A DNA stretch of 20,466 nucleotides, taken from a virus. The DNA lies in IMG/VR virus record IMGVR_UViG_3300005664_002601, positions 1 through 20,466 of that record. One strand, 5' to 3'. Below are positions 12,997 to 20,466 of the stretch, one piece after another (the stretch's first letter is position 1; every line of letters starts with the position of its first letter). Made by a program: the position numbers and the translations under genes. Under the pieces are notes generated by a model. The model did no database searches and had not been told where the DNA came from. It saw only the letters and a program-made list of their open reading frames with translations.

Positions 12997-13179
12997 TCAT
13001 TGATCATTTGTAATTCTAAACTGATCTTCATTGGTAATTCGAAAATCATTGTCATTAGTAACCCTAAAATATTCTTCTTCAGGTGGTGGGAGAATACCAT
13101 TTAGAGGAATACTTTTATTAAAAGGTGAATGAATAATAGGGTTCTTAGTTATTCCACCTTTATTATTAGGCCACGGCAT
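12997..13179 (-). CDS. Small virion-type protein with octapeptide repeats
   Basis: The 60-residue protein ends in three tandem octapeptides of the form x-x-x-F-R-[IV]-T-N: Y-F-R-V-T-N, D-F-R-I-T-N and Q-F-R-I-T-N. Phage structural proteins often carry comparable R-V-T-E-D-G-type repeats, so a tail or fibre accessory role is likely but not certain. The N-terminal half is Pro-, Asn- and Gly-rich. Its start overlaps the preceding 117-residue gene by 14 bp, implying coupled translation, and it ends 10 bp before the tail fibre start. Confidence 0.6.
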   Translation of the reverse strand: MPWPNNKGGITKNPIIHSPFNKSIPLNGILPPPEEEYFRVTNDNDFRITNEDQFRITNDQ

Positions 13180-13519
13180 ATAATGCTACTCCTACTTCAC
13201 AAGTAGCATCACTGGTAATAAAAGAAACGGAGTCTCCACTTTTCAGATAAAGAGCTTCAGGATTTAATTCTGCAGTAACTTGTGTAAATGAACCTGTAGG
13301 GATTGCAACTGTATTATTTATGGACACCCATACAGGAGAACCAGGTTGATAATTAAAAATAGCAAATATATTCGTATAAGTGGCATCTTGCGTAGGCGGA
13401 ATAACTAAAGTGTCTATTACATTTCCACTTAATAACGCTTGATAATTAGTATTAGAAAATTTGCGACCAAAACCATTAAACCCATTAATATCTCTTGTCA
13501 TTTTAAAACGTGTAATCAT
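13166..13519 (-). CDS. Small beta-rich virion protein, 117 residues
   Basis: The protein begins MITRFKMTRDINGFNGFG and continues with short beta-like segments: I-D-T-L-V-I-P, F-A-I-F-N-Y-Q-P-G-S-P-V-W-V-S-I-N-N, E-L-N-P-E-A-L-Y-L-K-S-G-D-S-V-S-F-I-T and V-G-V-A-L-Y-A-V-A at the end. The pattern matches small phage structural or decoration proteins that I recall next to tail-collar genes of podoviruses, although no database check is possible here. AGGAG precedes the first ATG. A Met at residue 7 starts the conserved-looking part but has no ribosome binding site. It lies 11 bp after the collar/fibre gene stop. Confidence 0.6.
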   Translation of the reverse strand: MITRFKMTRDINGFNGFGRKFSNTNYQALLSGNVIDTLVIPPTQDATYTNIFAIFNYQPGSPVWVSINNTVAIPTGSFTQVTAELNPEALYLKSGDSVSFITSDATCEVGVALYAVA

Positions 13520-13529
13520 TATATAGCTC

Positions 13530-15986
13530 CTAATATTTTATAACGTAATTTAAATAAACATTTTTTGTATCATTTTGACCAGTTCCAGTTTCTACCATTA
13601 AATGATACGCGTTATCTGTTGTTGTTAATGGGAGCTTAGTATATGTCCAATCGGCGGCGGAATTAAAATCAATTTCTCTGTCTGTTGCTGGAGATGGTGG
13701 AAGATTACTATATTGCTGGGTTACATGGGTATGATCGAGTAAAACATCTTTTTGATAAGAACCAATATAAGATGTTAAGCCAATCTGAGGATGGTCATAA
13801 CGTGTTCCATTCCTAGAAAATCTATATGCTATATTAATATCATCAGCACCTTGATTTGACCATCCCTTAATAACCCATCCTCTTAAATCTGGGGTTGCAA
13901 AATACATCCTATTAATTGCTTTTAATGTATTTAAAAGAATTACATTAGCAGTTTGAGAAGTATTATACGTAACAGATATTAAAATAGCTGTCCCAGCAGA
14001 TGGGGATACTCCAGCACCATTCAAATTATACCAAACTACATACGCTTGACCATTAGCATAAAAAGTAAAATATGAACTAGGCGGAATTAAATTACCAGCT
14101 ACTGTCGTAAAAGTTGAAAGTTGGAAACCAGAAAGCACTTGCCCTAATACGTAAGTAGTATCAGTTGGACCCATATTAGTTAACATGTTAACTCTAATAG
14201 GTGTGCCACTCCCACCAGGAACTGTACCGACTCCATTAAGGGTAAACCATATTTTAAATTGCTGAGAAGGATTAGCTACCTGGATAAAAGTTGAAGCAGC
14301 AGGCGCACCAGTAGCACTTATGCTCATTAATTGTTGTGCAACCGAAGAACCGACGATTTCCCCTTGAGAAGGATTCGGAGAACTATTTACTGTTATTTGA
14401 GGACAACCAGAGCTTGAAGTTGTCCCAGGGGTGACATACCCAGATGAGTTACAAAGATACCAAGTTTTTCCGCCTGTCCCATATGTCCAACTGCTAAACC
14501 CTAATGTAGAAGGAGAAGCTTGCCCTGTACAGACAGTAGTAAAAGTAAATCCAGTTGGAACTGCGCCATCAGCAGTTGCTGTTTGTGGACCAGTCTGATT
14601 CGTGGATATAAAACCTATACCTGTATCAACTTGAGAAGCTGTAACATAAGTCTTGCCCGTACCAAACATCGCAATACCGAGGTTACCTAAACTCCCAGGA
14701 ACAACAGGAGTATCTGTTAGATTCTTATATAACCTAGCATATGGGATTCCATCAGATGAATAATCATCCGTTCTATAAACTGACCCATCACATGGCAATT
14801 CACCATAACCAGGGTAATATAAAATGGTTGGAAATATTTTCCCAATTTGGGAAAGGTCAAAAGATAACCCATCTTTAGTTAATATTAGAGGCAATCCTAA
14901 ATTATATCCGTTTGGGTCTGGCGTATCAGTGGTTAAAGTACGTGTAATAAAATCCCTATTGGTACTAATAGGGAATCCCTGAATATTAATATTCCCAATG
15001 ACTAAAGAAAAATCAGTTAATACCCCAGTAAAACCAAAAGCGGTAGGGAACCCAATAACTATTTGTACGTAATCATCATTATTTACACCTATATTTTTCC
15101 CAACATTTGTACCAAATATAAATGCACTAGAAGAAATCTGATTGACACTTGAAAAATTGAAAGTCCCAATACTTGTAGTTACTGTTGGAGATCCTCCCGT
15201 ACCAAAATATTTCAATAAATAAATAGTTACTGGAAAATCAACACTATTATCCGTAATGCCAGAAAAAGAAAAAGTATATTCTTGGGTAGTAGATGCAAAT
15301 TTATTAACATCAGAAAATCTTATCCCTAAATATTTAAAAGAATCAGCAGGATTAGGAGCTGAACAATTTACACGAACTGCATAACGTGGGCTAGCACTTG
15401 GGTTTGGAACATAAGAAGGATACCTAAAAAATGTTACATTATCTTCTGAAGAACTTCCAAGTGGCCTTTCAAATGACCATCCTCCTGCTGCTATTTGTGT
15501 ATAAGAAGATGTAATTTTCCCTGCGGGTGCATTTGTTAGGATATTAGCAGGGATATTGTTATGTAATAAAAATTGTCCATTTGGGATGAAATTTTGAATA
15601 TCTAACCCTTCTTCTTCTGGATTAGTTGCTGTCACCCCTGGCGGCTGTGCTTCGCGTGTGAATTGTGGGACATCAGTCGAGCTAAAAACCGTTATATAAT
15701 AAAGTTCAACATTCCCATTTGCATCATATGGATAACCATAAGGGATGATATTATTTCCATCTAAATCTTGAAAAGTTCCTGAACCACTTAATATAAATTG
15801 CGACCCTATATCTACATAAGAGTAATTTGGAGGGGATCCACTAAGAGAAAATACAGATTTAGGAGTACTTCGATTTATATCAGAGTAAAAATTTATTTTC
15901 CCAGCCGACAAAGGCAGCCCACTATCTTTATCAACAAAATACAGTTCAAGATCGCCAAAACTGATATACTGGAGAGCTGATGACAT
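13530..15986 (-). CDS. Tail collar/fibre protein
   Basis: The 818-residue protein starts MSSALQYISFGDLELYFVD and has an N-terminal beta-rich head domain to about residue 120. Next comes a segment like carbohydrate-binding modules (residues about 135-330, with I-P-N-G-Q-F and G-G-W-S-F-E-R). At about residue 390 there is Y-P-G-Y-G-E-L-P-C-D-G-S-V-Y, followed by Y-A-R-L-Y, the tail-collar signature. Near the C-terminus D-L-R-G-W-V-I-K-G-W, then H-P-Q-I-G and L-L-D-H-T-H-V-T, complete the fold seen in collar domains. Between them lies a 230-residue insertion of Ser-, Thr- and Gly-rich repeats (L-N-G-V-G and L-N-G-A-G motifs occur twice). It probably links tail and fibre and contacts the host. 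The ribosome binding site is AAGGA. Confidence 0.8.
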   Translation of the reverse strand: MSSALQYISFGDLELYFVDKDSGLPLSAGKINFYSDINRSTPKSVFSLSGSPPNYSYVDIGSQFILSGSGTFQDLDGNNIIPYGYPYDANGNVELYYITVFSSTDVPQFTREAQPPGVTATNPEEEGLDIQNFIPNGQFLLHNNIPANILTNAPAGKITSSYTQIAAGGWSFERPLGSSSEDNVTFFRYPSYVPNPSASPRYAVRVNCSAPNPADSFKYLGIRFSDVNKFASTTQEYTFSFSGITDNSVDFPVTIYLLKYFGTGGSPTVTTSIGTFNFSSVNQISSSAFIFGTNVGKNIGVNNDDYVQIVIGFPTAFGFTGVLTDFSLVIGNINIQGFPISTNRDFITRTLTTDTPDPNGYNLGLPLILTKDGLSFDLSQIGKIFPTILYYPGYGELPCDGSVYRTDDYSSDGIPYARLYKNLTDTPVVPGSLGNLGIAMFGTGKTYVTASQVDTGIGFISTNQTGPQTATADGAVPTGFTFTTVCTGQASPSTLGFSSWTYGTGGKTWYLCNSSGYVTPGTTSSSGCPQITVNSSPNPSQGEIVGSSVAQQLMSISATGAPAASTFIQVANPSQQFKIWFTLNGVGTVPGGSGTPIRVNMLTNMGPTDTTYVLGQVLSGFQLSTFTTVAGNLIPPSSYFTFYANGQAYVVWYNLNGAGVSPSAGTAILISVTYNTSQTANVILLNTLKAINRMYFATPDLRGWVIKGWSNQGADDINIAYRFSRNGTRYDHPQIGLTSYIGSYQKDVLLDHTHVTQQYSNLPPSPATDREIDFNSAADWTYTKLPLTTTDNAYHLMVETGTGQNDTKNVYLNYVIKY

Positions 15987-16014
15987 TTTAATATTCCTTT
16001 AAGATAGGGGGGAA

Positions 16015-16197
16015 ATGATGGCTTTTTTATGTATAGCTATAATTATTATTTCAATAATTCATTTAGGTTTTTTTGTAACTATTAAGCTTTTATTTATGTT
16101 TGTTGGGTATTGCATGATAGTAATGATAGTACCAGCTTTTATACTTAGTGTTTATGATGTACATAAGCAAAAAAAAGACAAAAAAAATAAAAAATAA
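16015..16197 (+). CDS. Small plus-strand membrane protein in a SieA-like position
   Basis: The 60-residue protein has two strongly hydrophobic helices, about 3-23 and 25-47, and a Lys-rich tail (K-Q-K-K-D-K-K-N-K-K). A strong GGGGGG ribosome binding site lies just upstream, and ATG occurs twice in a row at 16015 and 16018. It is the only plus-strand gene inside the late minus-strand block, lying between the gp16-like ejection gene and the tail collar/fibre gene. In P22 this gap holds the immI region with sieA, an inner-membrane protein that excludes superinfecting phages. No SieA sequence similarity is claimed (SieA is larger, about 160 residues). Function as a prophage-expressed exclusion protein is inferred from position, strand and topology. 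Confidence 0.6.
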   Translation: MMAFLCIAIIIISIIHLGFFVTIKLLFMFVGYCMIVMIVPAFILSVYDVHKQKKDKKNKK

Positions 16198-16198
16198 C

Positions 16199-18292
16199 TT
16201 ATTTATCACCATAAATATTTATTAATAAAGCTTTTAACGCATCTGTGGAATTTGATGATGGTTCTTTTTTAGCAGCATTGTTAATCATTCTATTTACAAT
16301 AGCTTCTCTTACGGTAGGAGAATGTAGAAATTTTGATGCTCCCCTACTTAATAAACCAGCACCTATAATACCAAGTCCACCAGCGATAGGATCAGGAATT
16401 GAATCAGGGAAGAAAGATTGGCCACCAGCATAACCAGTCATAATAGGAAGAAAATATTCTGCCATTCTTTGACCAGTATGAGGATTAAACATCCTATTAA
16501 GAGAATTAGAATTGATTTTGGCTAATTCTGATATCCTATCCAGTTCTTCTCTTTCAGCAGCATTCGGGACTAATGCTTTTCTTTGTCTGGGGCCAAGTTT
16601 AGTATCACCCCAGTGGGTAGCAAGATTTAATGGATTTAAAGTACGCTTATCTTCAGCACCTTTTAAAGCACGAGATAAATAAGAATATTTTACTAAGTTT
16701 TTATCTTCTTCCGGGAGTTTATCCATTAATTTTTTAAGTTTATTGCCTTTATCGCTTGTACTACCAGTAACTATAAAATCATTAATAAGATTTTCTGCAT
16801 CTTTTTGACCATTTAAATATTGATAGATATCTTTATCTAAAAAAGAAGAAAAATTATTTGCATAATTCTTTTCAGCATTATCATAAGCAGATTTTAATTT
16901 TTCATTCCCGCTATTATTAATGGAATACTTAATATCATCTTTTAAAGATTTAGATAAGCTGCTAAATATTTTACTTTGGTATCTATCTTCTGGAGTAGAA
17001 GATTTACGACTTATTCTTGAAAGTTCTCTTAATTTTCCAGAAAGAATATTAGCTTCTTTTAAAGAAGGATATTTTATTTCATTTGACCCAGGGAGATAAA
17101 ATTTTTCACCAGCTATAGAAGCTTGTATTTTAGATTCTTTAAAAGGTGTATGATAATTTACAAGCCTATTTAATATTTTTTTATATTTTGGTTCATATTT
17201 TAAAAAATGTTGATCATTAATTATATCTGAATATTCTTTAGCTTTATTTGAAAAATTAGATAAATCAAGTTTTAAATTATTTTCATCTGCAATTTTATTT
17301 GCTTCATTATATAAAGCATTTTTTTTGACAGTTTCTTCTTGATAAACTTTATTTAAAGATTTACCTAATTTTTCAGGTACTTCAAGAGGAGAAGTATTCC
17401 CTAAATATCCAGTTAAAACTTTATTACCACGATTTTCAATATTTTTTGAAATTCTGGCTGTCAAGTCATCACTTCCAGAAAATGGGTTTTTTGATAAAGA
17501 ATTTTCAGATACACGTTTAAGAAATGGAGAACCTATAATGTCTCCTAGACCAGTTTCAATCCCTCTATTAATTTCTAAATTTCTTTTTAATTCTTTAGCC
17601 GTTAATTTTCCACGGAAATAGTTCTTAGCCCCTTTAAATATTGAACCAGCCCCCTTCAATAATGAATCTGTTGCGAGGGATACGCCGCCGCCAAGTAATG
17701 CTCCTTCTCCTCGACCCTCTGGAGATTGAACAGCACCATATAATGCACTACCTATCCCCCTTCTTGCTAAAGTTGGAAGAAATTCATTTCCTCCCAATTT
17801 AGATGCAATTTTACTAGCATAAGGGATGGATTTACCTGCTATGGCTGCTCGCATAGCATTTAATGGAGCGCCTCCAGAAATAAATCCAGCAATATCCCCT
17901 GCAACCTCGCCTATATCATAAGCAGTTCCTTCACTACTCCTTGATAAAGGAATTTGCATACTATCAGGAGCAATCATATTCGCTACTCCTTTAGGGAAAT
18001 TTACAAGAGAATCTCCAGCACCTAAAATAAAATCTAAATTTGTCTTTAAATGAGGTTTTAATAAATCACCAAAAGCTTGTAAATAACTCCGATCGTCACT
18101 AGAATTTTCATTTCCATCAACTAAAACACCACCTTCGCGCATAGCTATTTCGTCATAATCTGTACTAGAATTTTCATTTCCATCAACTAAAATACCGCCT
18201 TCGCGCATAGCTATTTCGTCATAATCTGTCGGATTTGACCCCGGATAATCAAAATTATTGTAATAATTATCATCTTCTTCATAATCTTGCAT
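16199..18292 (-). CDS. P22 gp16-like DNA ejection protein
   Basis: The 697-residue protein begins with an acidic tail containing two 22-residue tandem repeats (T-D-Y-D-E-I-A-M-R-E-G-G). Gly-, Ala- and Ile-rich segments follow at about 90-210. The middle (about 250-560) is a long Lys- and Asn-rich helical part, and a hydrophobic C-terminal segment lies at about 620-665 (P-I-A-G-G-L-G-I-I-G-A-G-L-L). It is the third of three co-directional genes in the order small, medium, large, as in P22 genes 7, 20 and 16. P22 gp16 has 609 residues, is ejected with the DNA and helps it cross the membrane. The start is two bases after the preceding stop codon. Similarity is judged by composition, order and size rather than a fixed motif. 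Confidence 0.6.
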   Translation of the reverse strand: MQDYEEDDNYYNNFDYPGSNPTDYDEIAMREGGILVDGNENSSTDYDEIAMREGGVLVDGNENSSDDRSYLQAFGDLLKPHLKTNLDFILGAGDSLVNFPKGVANMIAPDSMQIPLSRSSEGTAYDIGEVAGDIAGFISGGAPLNAMRAAIAGKSIPYASKIASKLGGNEFLPTLARRGIGSALYGAVQSPEGRGEGALLGGGVSLATDSLLKGAGSIFKGAKNYFRGKLTAKELKRNLEINRGIETGLGDIIGSPFLKRVSENSLSKNPFSGSDDLTARISKNIENRGNKVLTGYLGNTSPLEVPEKLGKSLNKVYQEETVKKNALYNEANKIADENNLKLDLSNFSNKAKEYSDIINDQHFLKYEPKYKKILNRLVNYHTPFKESKIQASIAGEKFYLPGSNEIKYPSLKEANILSGKLRELSRISRKSSTPEDRYQSKIFSSLSKSLKDDIKYSINNSGNEKLKSAYDNAEKNYANNFSSFLDKDIYQYLNGQKDAENLINDFIVTGSTSDKGNKLKKLMDKLPEEDKNLVKYSYLSRALKGAEDKRTLNPLNLATHWGDTKLGPRQRKALVPNAAEREELDRISELAKINSNSLNRMFNPHTGQRMAEYFLPIMTGYAGGQSFFPDSIPDPIAGGLGIIGAGLLSRGASKFLHSPTVREAIVNRMINNAAKKEPSSNSTDALKALLINIYGDK
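18099..18230 (-). repeat. 66-bp tandem duplication in the gp16-like gene
   Basis: Units 18099-18164 and 18165-18230 are identical at 63 of 66 bases. In frame they encode two 22-residue repeats differing at one residue (I or V). Such high identity points to a recent slippage event. Confidence 0.85.
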
Positions 18293-18294
18293 AA

Positions 18295-19839
18295 TTACAT
18301 TCTTTTGAATTGAGGATGTGAAGAAAGTATTTGTTGGGCTTTATCTTCTGGAAATTGATACATTTTTCCACTTGGCGAAACAATGGTTACCATGCCAGAT
18401 TCTTTAGATTTTTTATTATTAATATCTTTTGATATAGAAATAGGATTAATTTTTGGCATTATTCTTTGTCCGCCTAATGGGTTTGCACTTTTTTCAACTG
18501 ATTTACCCAACATATCTAGAGTCTGACCCAAATTATTTAATGCTTTTAAGAACTGTTCTGGATTTGATGTCACTTTATCCATTGTCTTATAATACAAGCC
18601 CCACAGTTCGTCTCTCTGTTGATTGGTAGACGCCATATTATCCAATTGCTTTACCCTATTTAGTAAAACTATAGCTTTATCAGTCATAAATGATAAATAT
18701 TCCATATAAACATCAGGATTTTTTTGTAGTAAAGCATCGATAGCAGCTTTCCCTTTTCCAACAGCACCCGCATATAAACTAGCTGAAATTGCCTGTTTCT
18801 GGAAAATCGGATCATTCATCATTTCAGCAACTTGAATACCACCTTCTAATTGATTACGCGTTTTTGTGGTAACAAGCGCATTATTTGCTGAAATGTTTGC
18901 AGCGTCTTTTATTCTTTGCGCATCTTCTGGAGACGTATTAAACAGCGCTGGCATAGGAGGAGTAGTATTTTGTTCAATATTCTGCATGTCATTCATAGCC
19001 ATACCTTGGTTTGGCATTGGCATATTCTTAGGAAATGGTAATTGTTGCATATCAGGGATTAAAGATTGTGTACCAATATCTTTAATACGACCTATACCAC
19101 TATTTATGAGAGCATTTTTTTCCATTTCATTAGGATTAAAAGTTAAATTTTCTTTTGTTAAATCAGGGAAATATTTTGTAATTACTTTTTCTAAAGCAGG
19201 GTTCATCTGTCCAGAATTATTTTTTTGTTCAAGTGCTTTATTCGACATCATGTTAAGCATATTTGTATATGCTTCTGAATTATCAGAAATCCACGCAAAA
19301 CGTGCTGCCGGAGGCATCGCATTTAAAGTACGAGACATTTCATAAGCGGCGCCAAATCTGCTATTTCTAGGATTATTTACATCTTTAAAAGCCCCCAATG
19401 CCTGCTGTAATGGGTAAAAATAAGCCTGTTGTTTTAATAAATTAGCATGCGAATCCCTTTCATTAAGCCTGGATTCCATATCGTTAGAATAATATTTTGA
19501 CTCTTCGTTAACCAAACCAGTTTGCGCTAATCTATGAGCAATTTGGGATTTTATATCATCTGGGTAATACTGAGATTGTTGATTTATTAGATTAGTCTGT
19601 GCATTCATATGAGGGGCTTGCGCTTTCTTATATTGAAGTTCTGCCTCACTCATTTCTGGAGAAAACTGTAAATTTATTTGTGCTAATGCGTTTGCTAATC
19701 TTTGTTTTTCAAGTTCCTCTTTCTTAGCCTGTGGATAGTAAAATAAATCCATTCCTTCTTTTATTGCAGGAATAATCCCACGAGTTCCAGGATTTCCTTG
19801 TGTTTGAAGAGCGGCAAAATTTACAATCGGAGTTGGCAT
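18295..19839 (-). CDS. P22 gp20-like DNA ejection protein
   Basis: The 514-residue protein is Gln-, Asn-, Met- and Ala-rich, mostly helical and without a membrane helix. Residues about 45-150 form repeated helical segments with N-L-I-N-Q-Q-S-Q-Y-Y-P-D-D, T-G-L-V-N-E-E-S-K-Y-Y-S-N-D and L-L-K-Q-Q-A-Y-F-Y-P. That is a roughly 30-residue degenerate repeat with a conserved Tyr-Tyr/Phe-Tyr-Pro/Ser ending, as in ejection proteins that build a periplasmic channel. The C-terminus contains the basic, polar I-S-I-S-K-D-I-N-N-K-K segment and ends H-P-Q-F-K-R-M. Its size and position between the gp7-like and gp16-like genes match P22 gp20 (471 residues). The start at 19839 follows AAAAGG. Confidence 0.6.
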   Translation of the reverse strand: MPTPIVNFAALQTQGNPGTRGIIPAIKEGMDLFYYPQAKKEELEKQRLANALAQINLQFSPEMSEAELQYKKAQAPHMNAQTNLINQQSQYYPDDIKSQIAHRLAQTGLVNEESKYYSNDMESRLNERDSHANLLKQQAYFYPLQQALGAFKDVNNPRNSRFGAAYEMSRTLNAMPPAARFAWISDNSEAYTNMLNMMSNKALEQKNNSGQMNPALEKVITKYFPDLTKENLTFNPNEMEKNALINSGIGRIKDIGTQSLIPDMQQLPFPKNMPMPNQGMAMNDMQNIEQNTTPPMPALFNTSPEDAQRIKDAANISANNALVTTKTRNQLEGGIQVAEMMNDPIFQKQAISASLYAGAVGKGKAAIDALLQKNPDVYMEYLSFMTDKAIVLLNRVKQLDNMASTNQQRDELWGLYYKTMDKVTSNPEQFLKALNNLGQTLDMLGKSVEKSANPLGGQRIMPKINPISISKDINNKKSKESGMVTIVSPSGKMYQFPEDKAQQILSSHPQFKRM

Positions 19840-19851
19840 TTTAGCGGCCTT

Positions 19852-20448
19852 TTAAAAAAATTTATTTATTAAACCAGTCCCAACAGCACTTCCTAACCCC
19901 AGCAAAGAATTAAAATTATCGGCGTTAGCTTGATTCTGATGTTGAGTGCCAGCGAATTGCATACCAGCTTGATTTGTAAGATTATTAGAAAGAGAATTAG
20001 CTAACTCACTAGATGCACCATATCCGAGCTGATTTATATCTCCATATCCTTTTAAGCCAGTATCATATAAGTTTAATGCACGTGTTAGAAAATTATAAAA
20101 ATCTTGGTTTGCAACATCTCCGGCCATAGATGCAGCGTGCATTTGATGCCCAGATGATCCTAATGTTCCACCAGCAGCAGCCGCCGCATTTGCGCCATTC
20201 ATTGCCTGATTCATTTGGAAATTATATCCAGGCGACTGCGAATAAGTCGCTGCAATTTGGTTCATTAATGCAACTGGGTCTTTTATTAATGATCCATATT
20301 GTGACATCAGTTCTTTTAGGCTAGTTCTCCCAGCATTAATATAAGGATTATAATAAGGTGTTATTGTTTCGGGGATTTGATCTAAATAAGGCATCGCTGC
20401 ATCAGCAGGATTTTCATTAAACGATTTGGAGAATGGATTTAAATTCAT
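19852..20448 (-). CDS. P22 gp7-like DNA ejection protein
   Basis: The 198-residue protein has an N-terminal segment with P-Y-Y-N-P-Y-I-N-A-G-R (about 31-41), a G-Y-N-F-Q-M-N-Q-A motif near 74-82, a long Ala- and Gly-rich part (A-N-A-A-A-A-A-G-G-T-L-G-S-S-G) and helical Gln/Asn-rich repeats to the end. The P-Y-x-x-x-G-R and S-P-G-Y-x-F-Q features are common in small podoviral ejection or head-tail proteins. P22 gp7 has about 229 residues and leaves the virion first among the ejection proteins. It is the first gene of the three-gene set and lies near the right edge of the window, so more late genes probably continue beyond it. Confidence 0.65.
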   Translation of the reverse strand: MNLNPFSKSFNENPADAAMPYLDQIPETITPYYNPYINAGRTSLKELMSQYGSLIKDPVALMNQIAATYSQSPGYNFQMNQAMNGANAAAAAGGTLGSSGHQMHAASMAGDVANQDFYNFLTRALNLYDTGLKGYGDINQLGYGASSELANSLSNNLTNQAGMQFAGTQHQNQANADNFNSLLGLGSAVGTGLINKFF

Positions 20449-20466
20449 TTTTTTTACCTATGCTAT

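Noticed and set aside
18866-19345. Plus-strand 159-codon frame opposite the gp20-like gene
   Set aside because: It is antisense to a well-supported long gene, lacks a ribosome binding site and has a composition that mirrors the coding strand.

Overview
The window is part of a temperate-type, lambdoid-like bacteriophage genome (prophage, phage-plasmid or phage contig) of an AT-rich Gram-negative host. The Gram-negative call rests on a GH24 lysozyme of the T4/lambda type, a P22-like set of ejection proteins and a CsrA homologue, which fits a gammaproteobacterium best. The species cannot be fixed from sequence alone. No rRNA, tRNA, CRISPR array, insertion sequence or integrase was found.

Left edge (1-1656): one plus-strand membrane protein, then about 1.26 kb without a convincing gene. 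That gap is dense in inverted repeats: back-to-back terminators at 401-471, a hairpin with a T tract on the minus strand at 590-649, two copies of a 27-bp imperfect palindrome at 1074-1148, a 28-bp perfect palindrome at 1185-1212 and a long hairpin at 1303-1354.

Early replication operon (minus strand, 3588 down to 1657): a Cro-like repressor, a 40-residue membrane peptide, an O-like initiator and a P-like putative helicase loader. This is the lambda order cro-(cII)-O-P. The initiator gene carries six tandem 21-bp iterons, each with a short dyad, which are probably the replication origin as in lambda O.

Early recombination and accessory operon (plus strand, 3885 to 8371), divergent from cro: a small HTH-like protein, a phage CsrA, a YqaJ/lambda-Exo-type exonuclease, a RecT annealase, three or four unrecognised proteins and a DUF5664 (dATP/dGTP diphosphohydrolase-like) protein. 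The divergent intergenic region contains a 9-bp inverted repeat flanking an almost pure A+T spacer. The same inverted repeat recurs at 9639-9675.

Late block (minus strand, 20448 down to 8368): P22-like ejection proteins in the order gp7, gp20, gp16, then a lone plus-strand two-helix membrane protein at the position held by sieA in P22. Next come a tail-collar/fibre protein, two small virion proteins and a 951-residue modular tail fibre with internal duplications and a C1q-like tip. The block ends with small genes and a lysis cassette of coiled-coil membrane protein, endolysin and holin-like protein. The late and early accessory operons converge at 8368-8371 with overlapping stop codons. Terminase, portal and capsid genes probably lie beyond the right edge.
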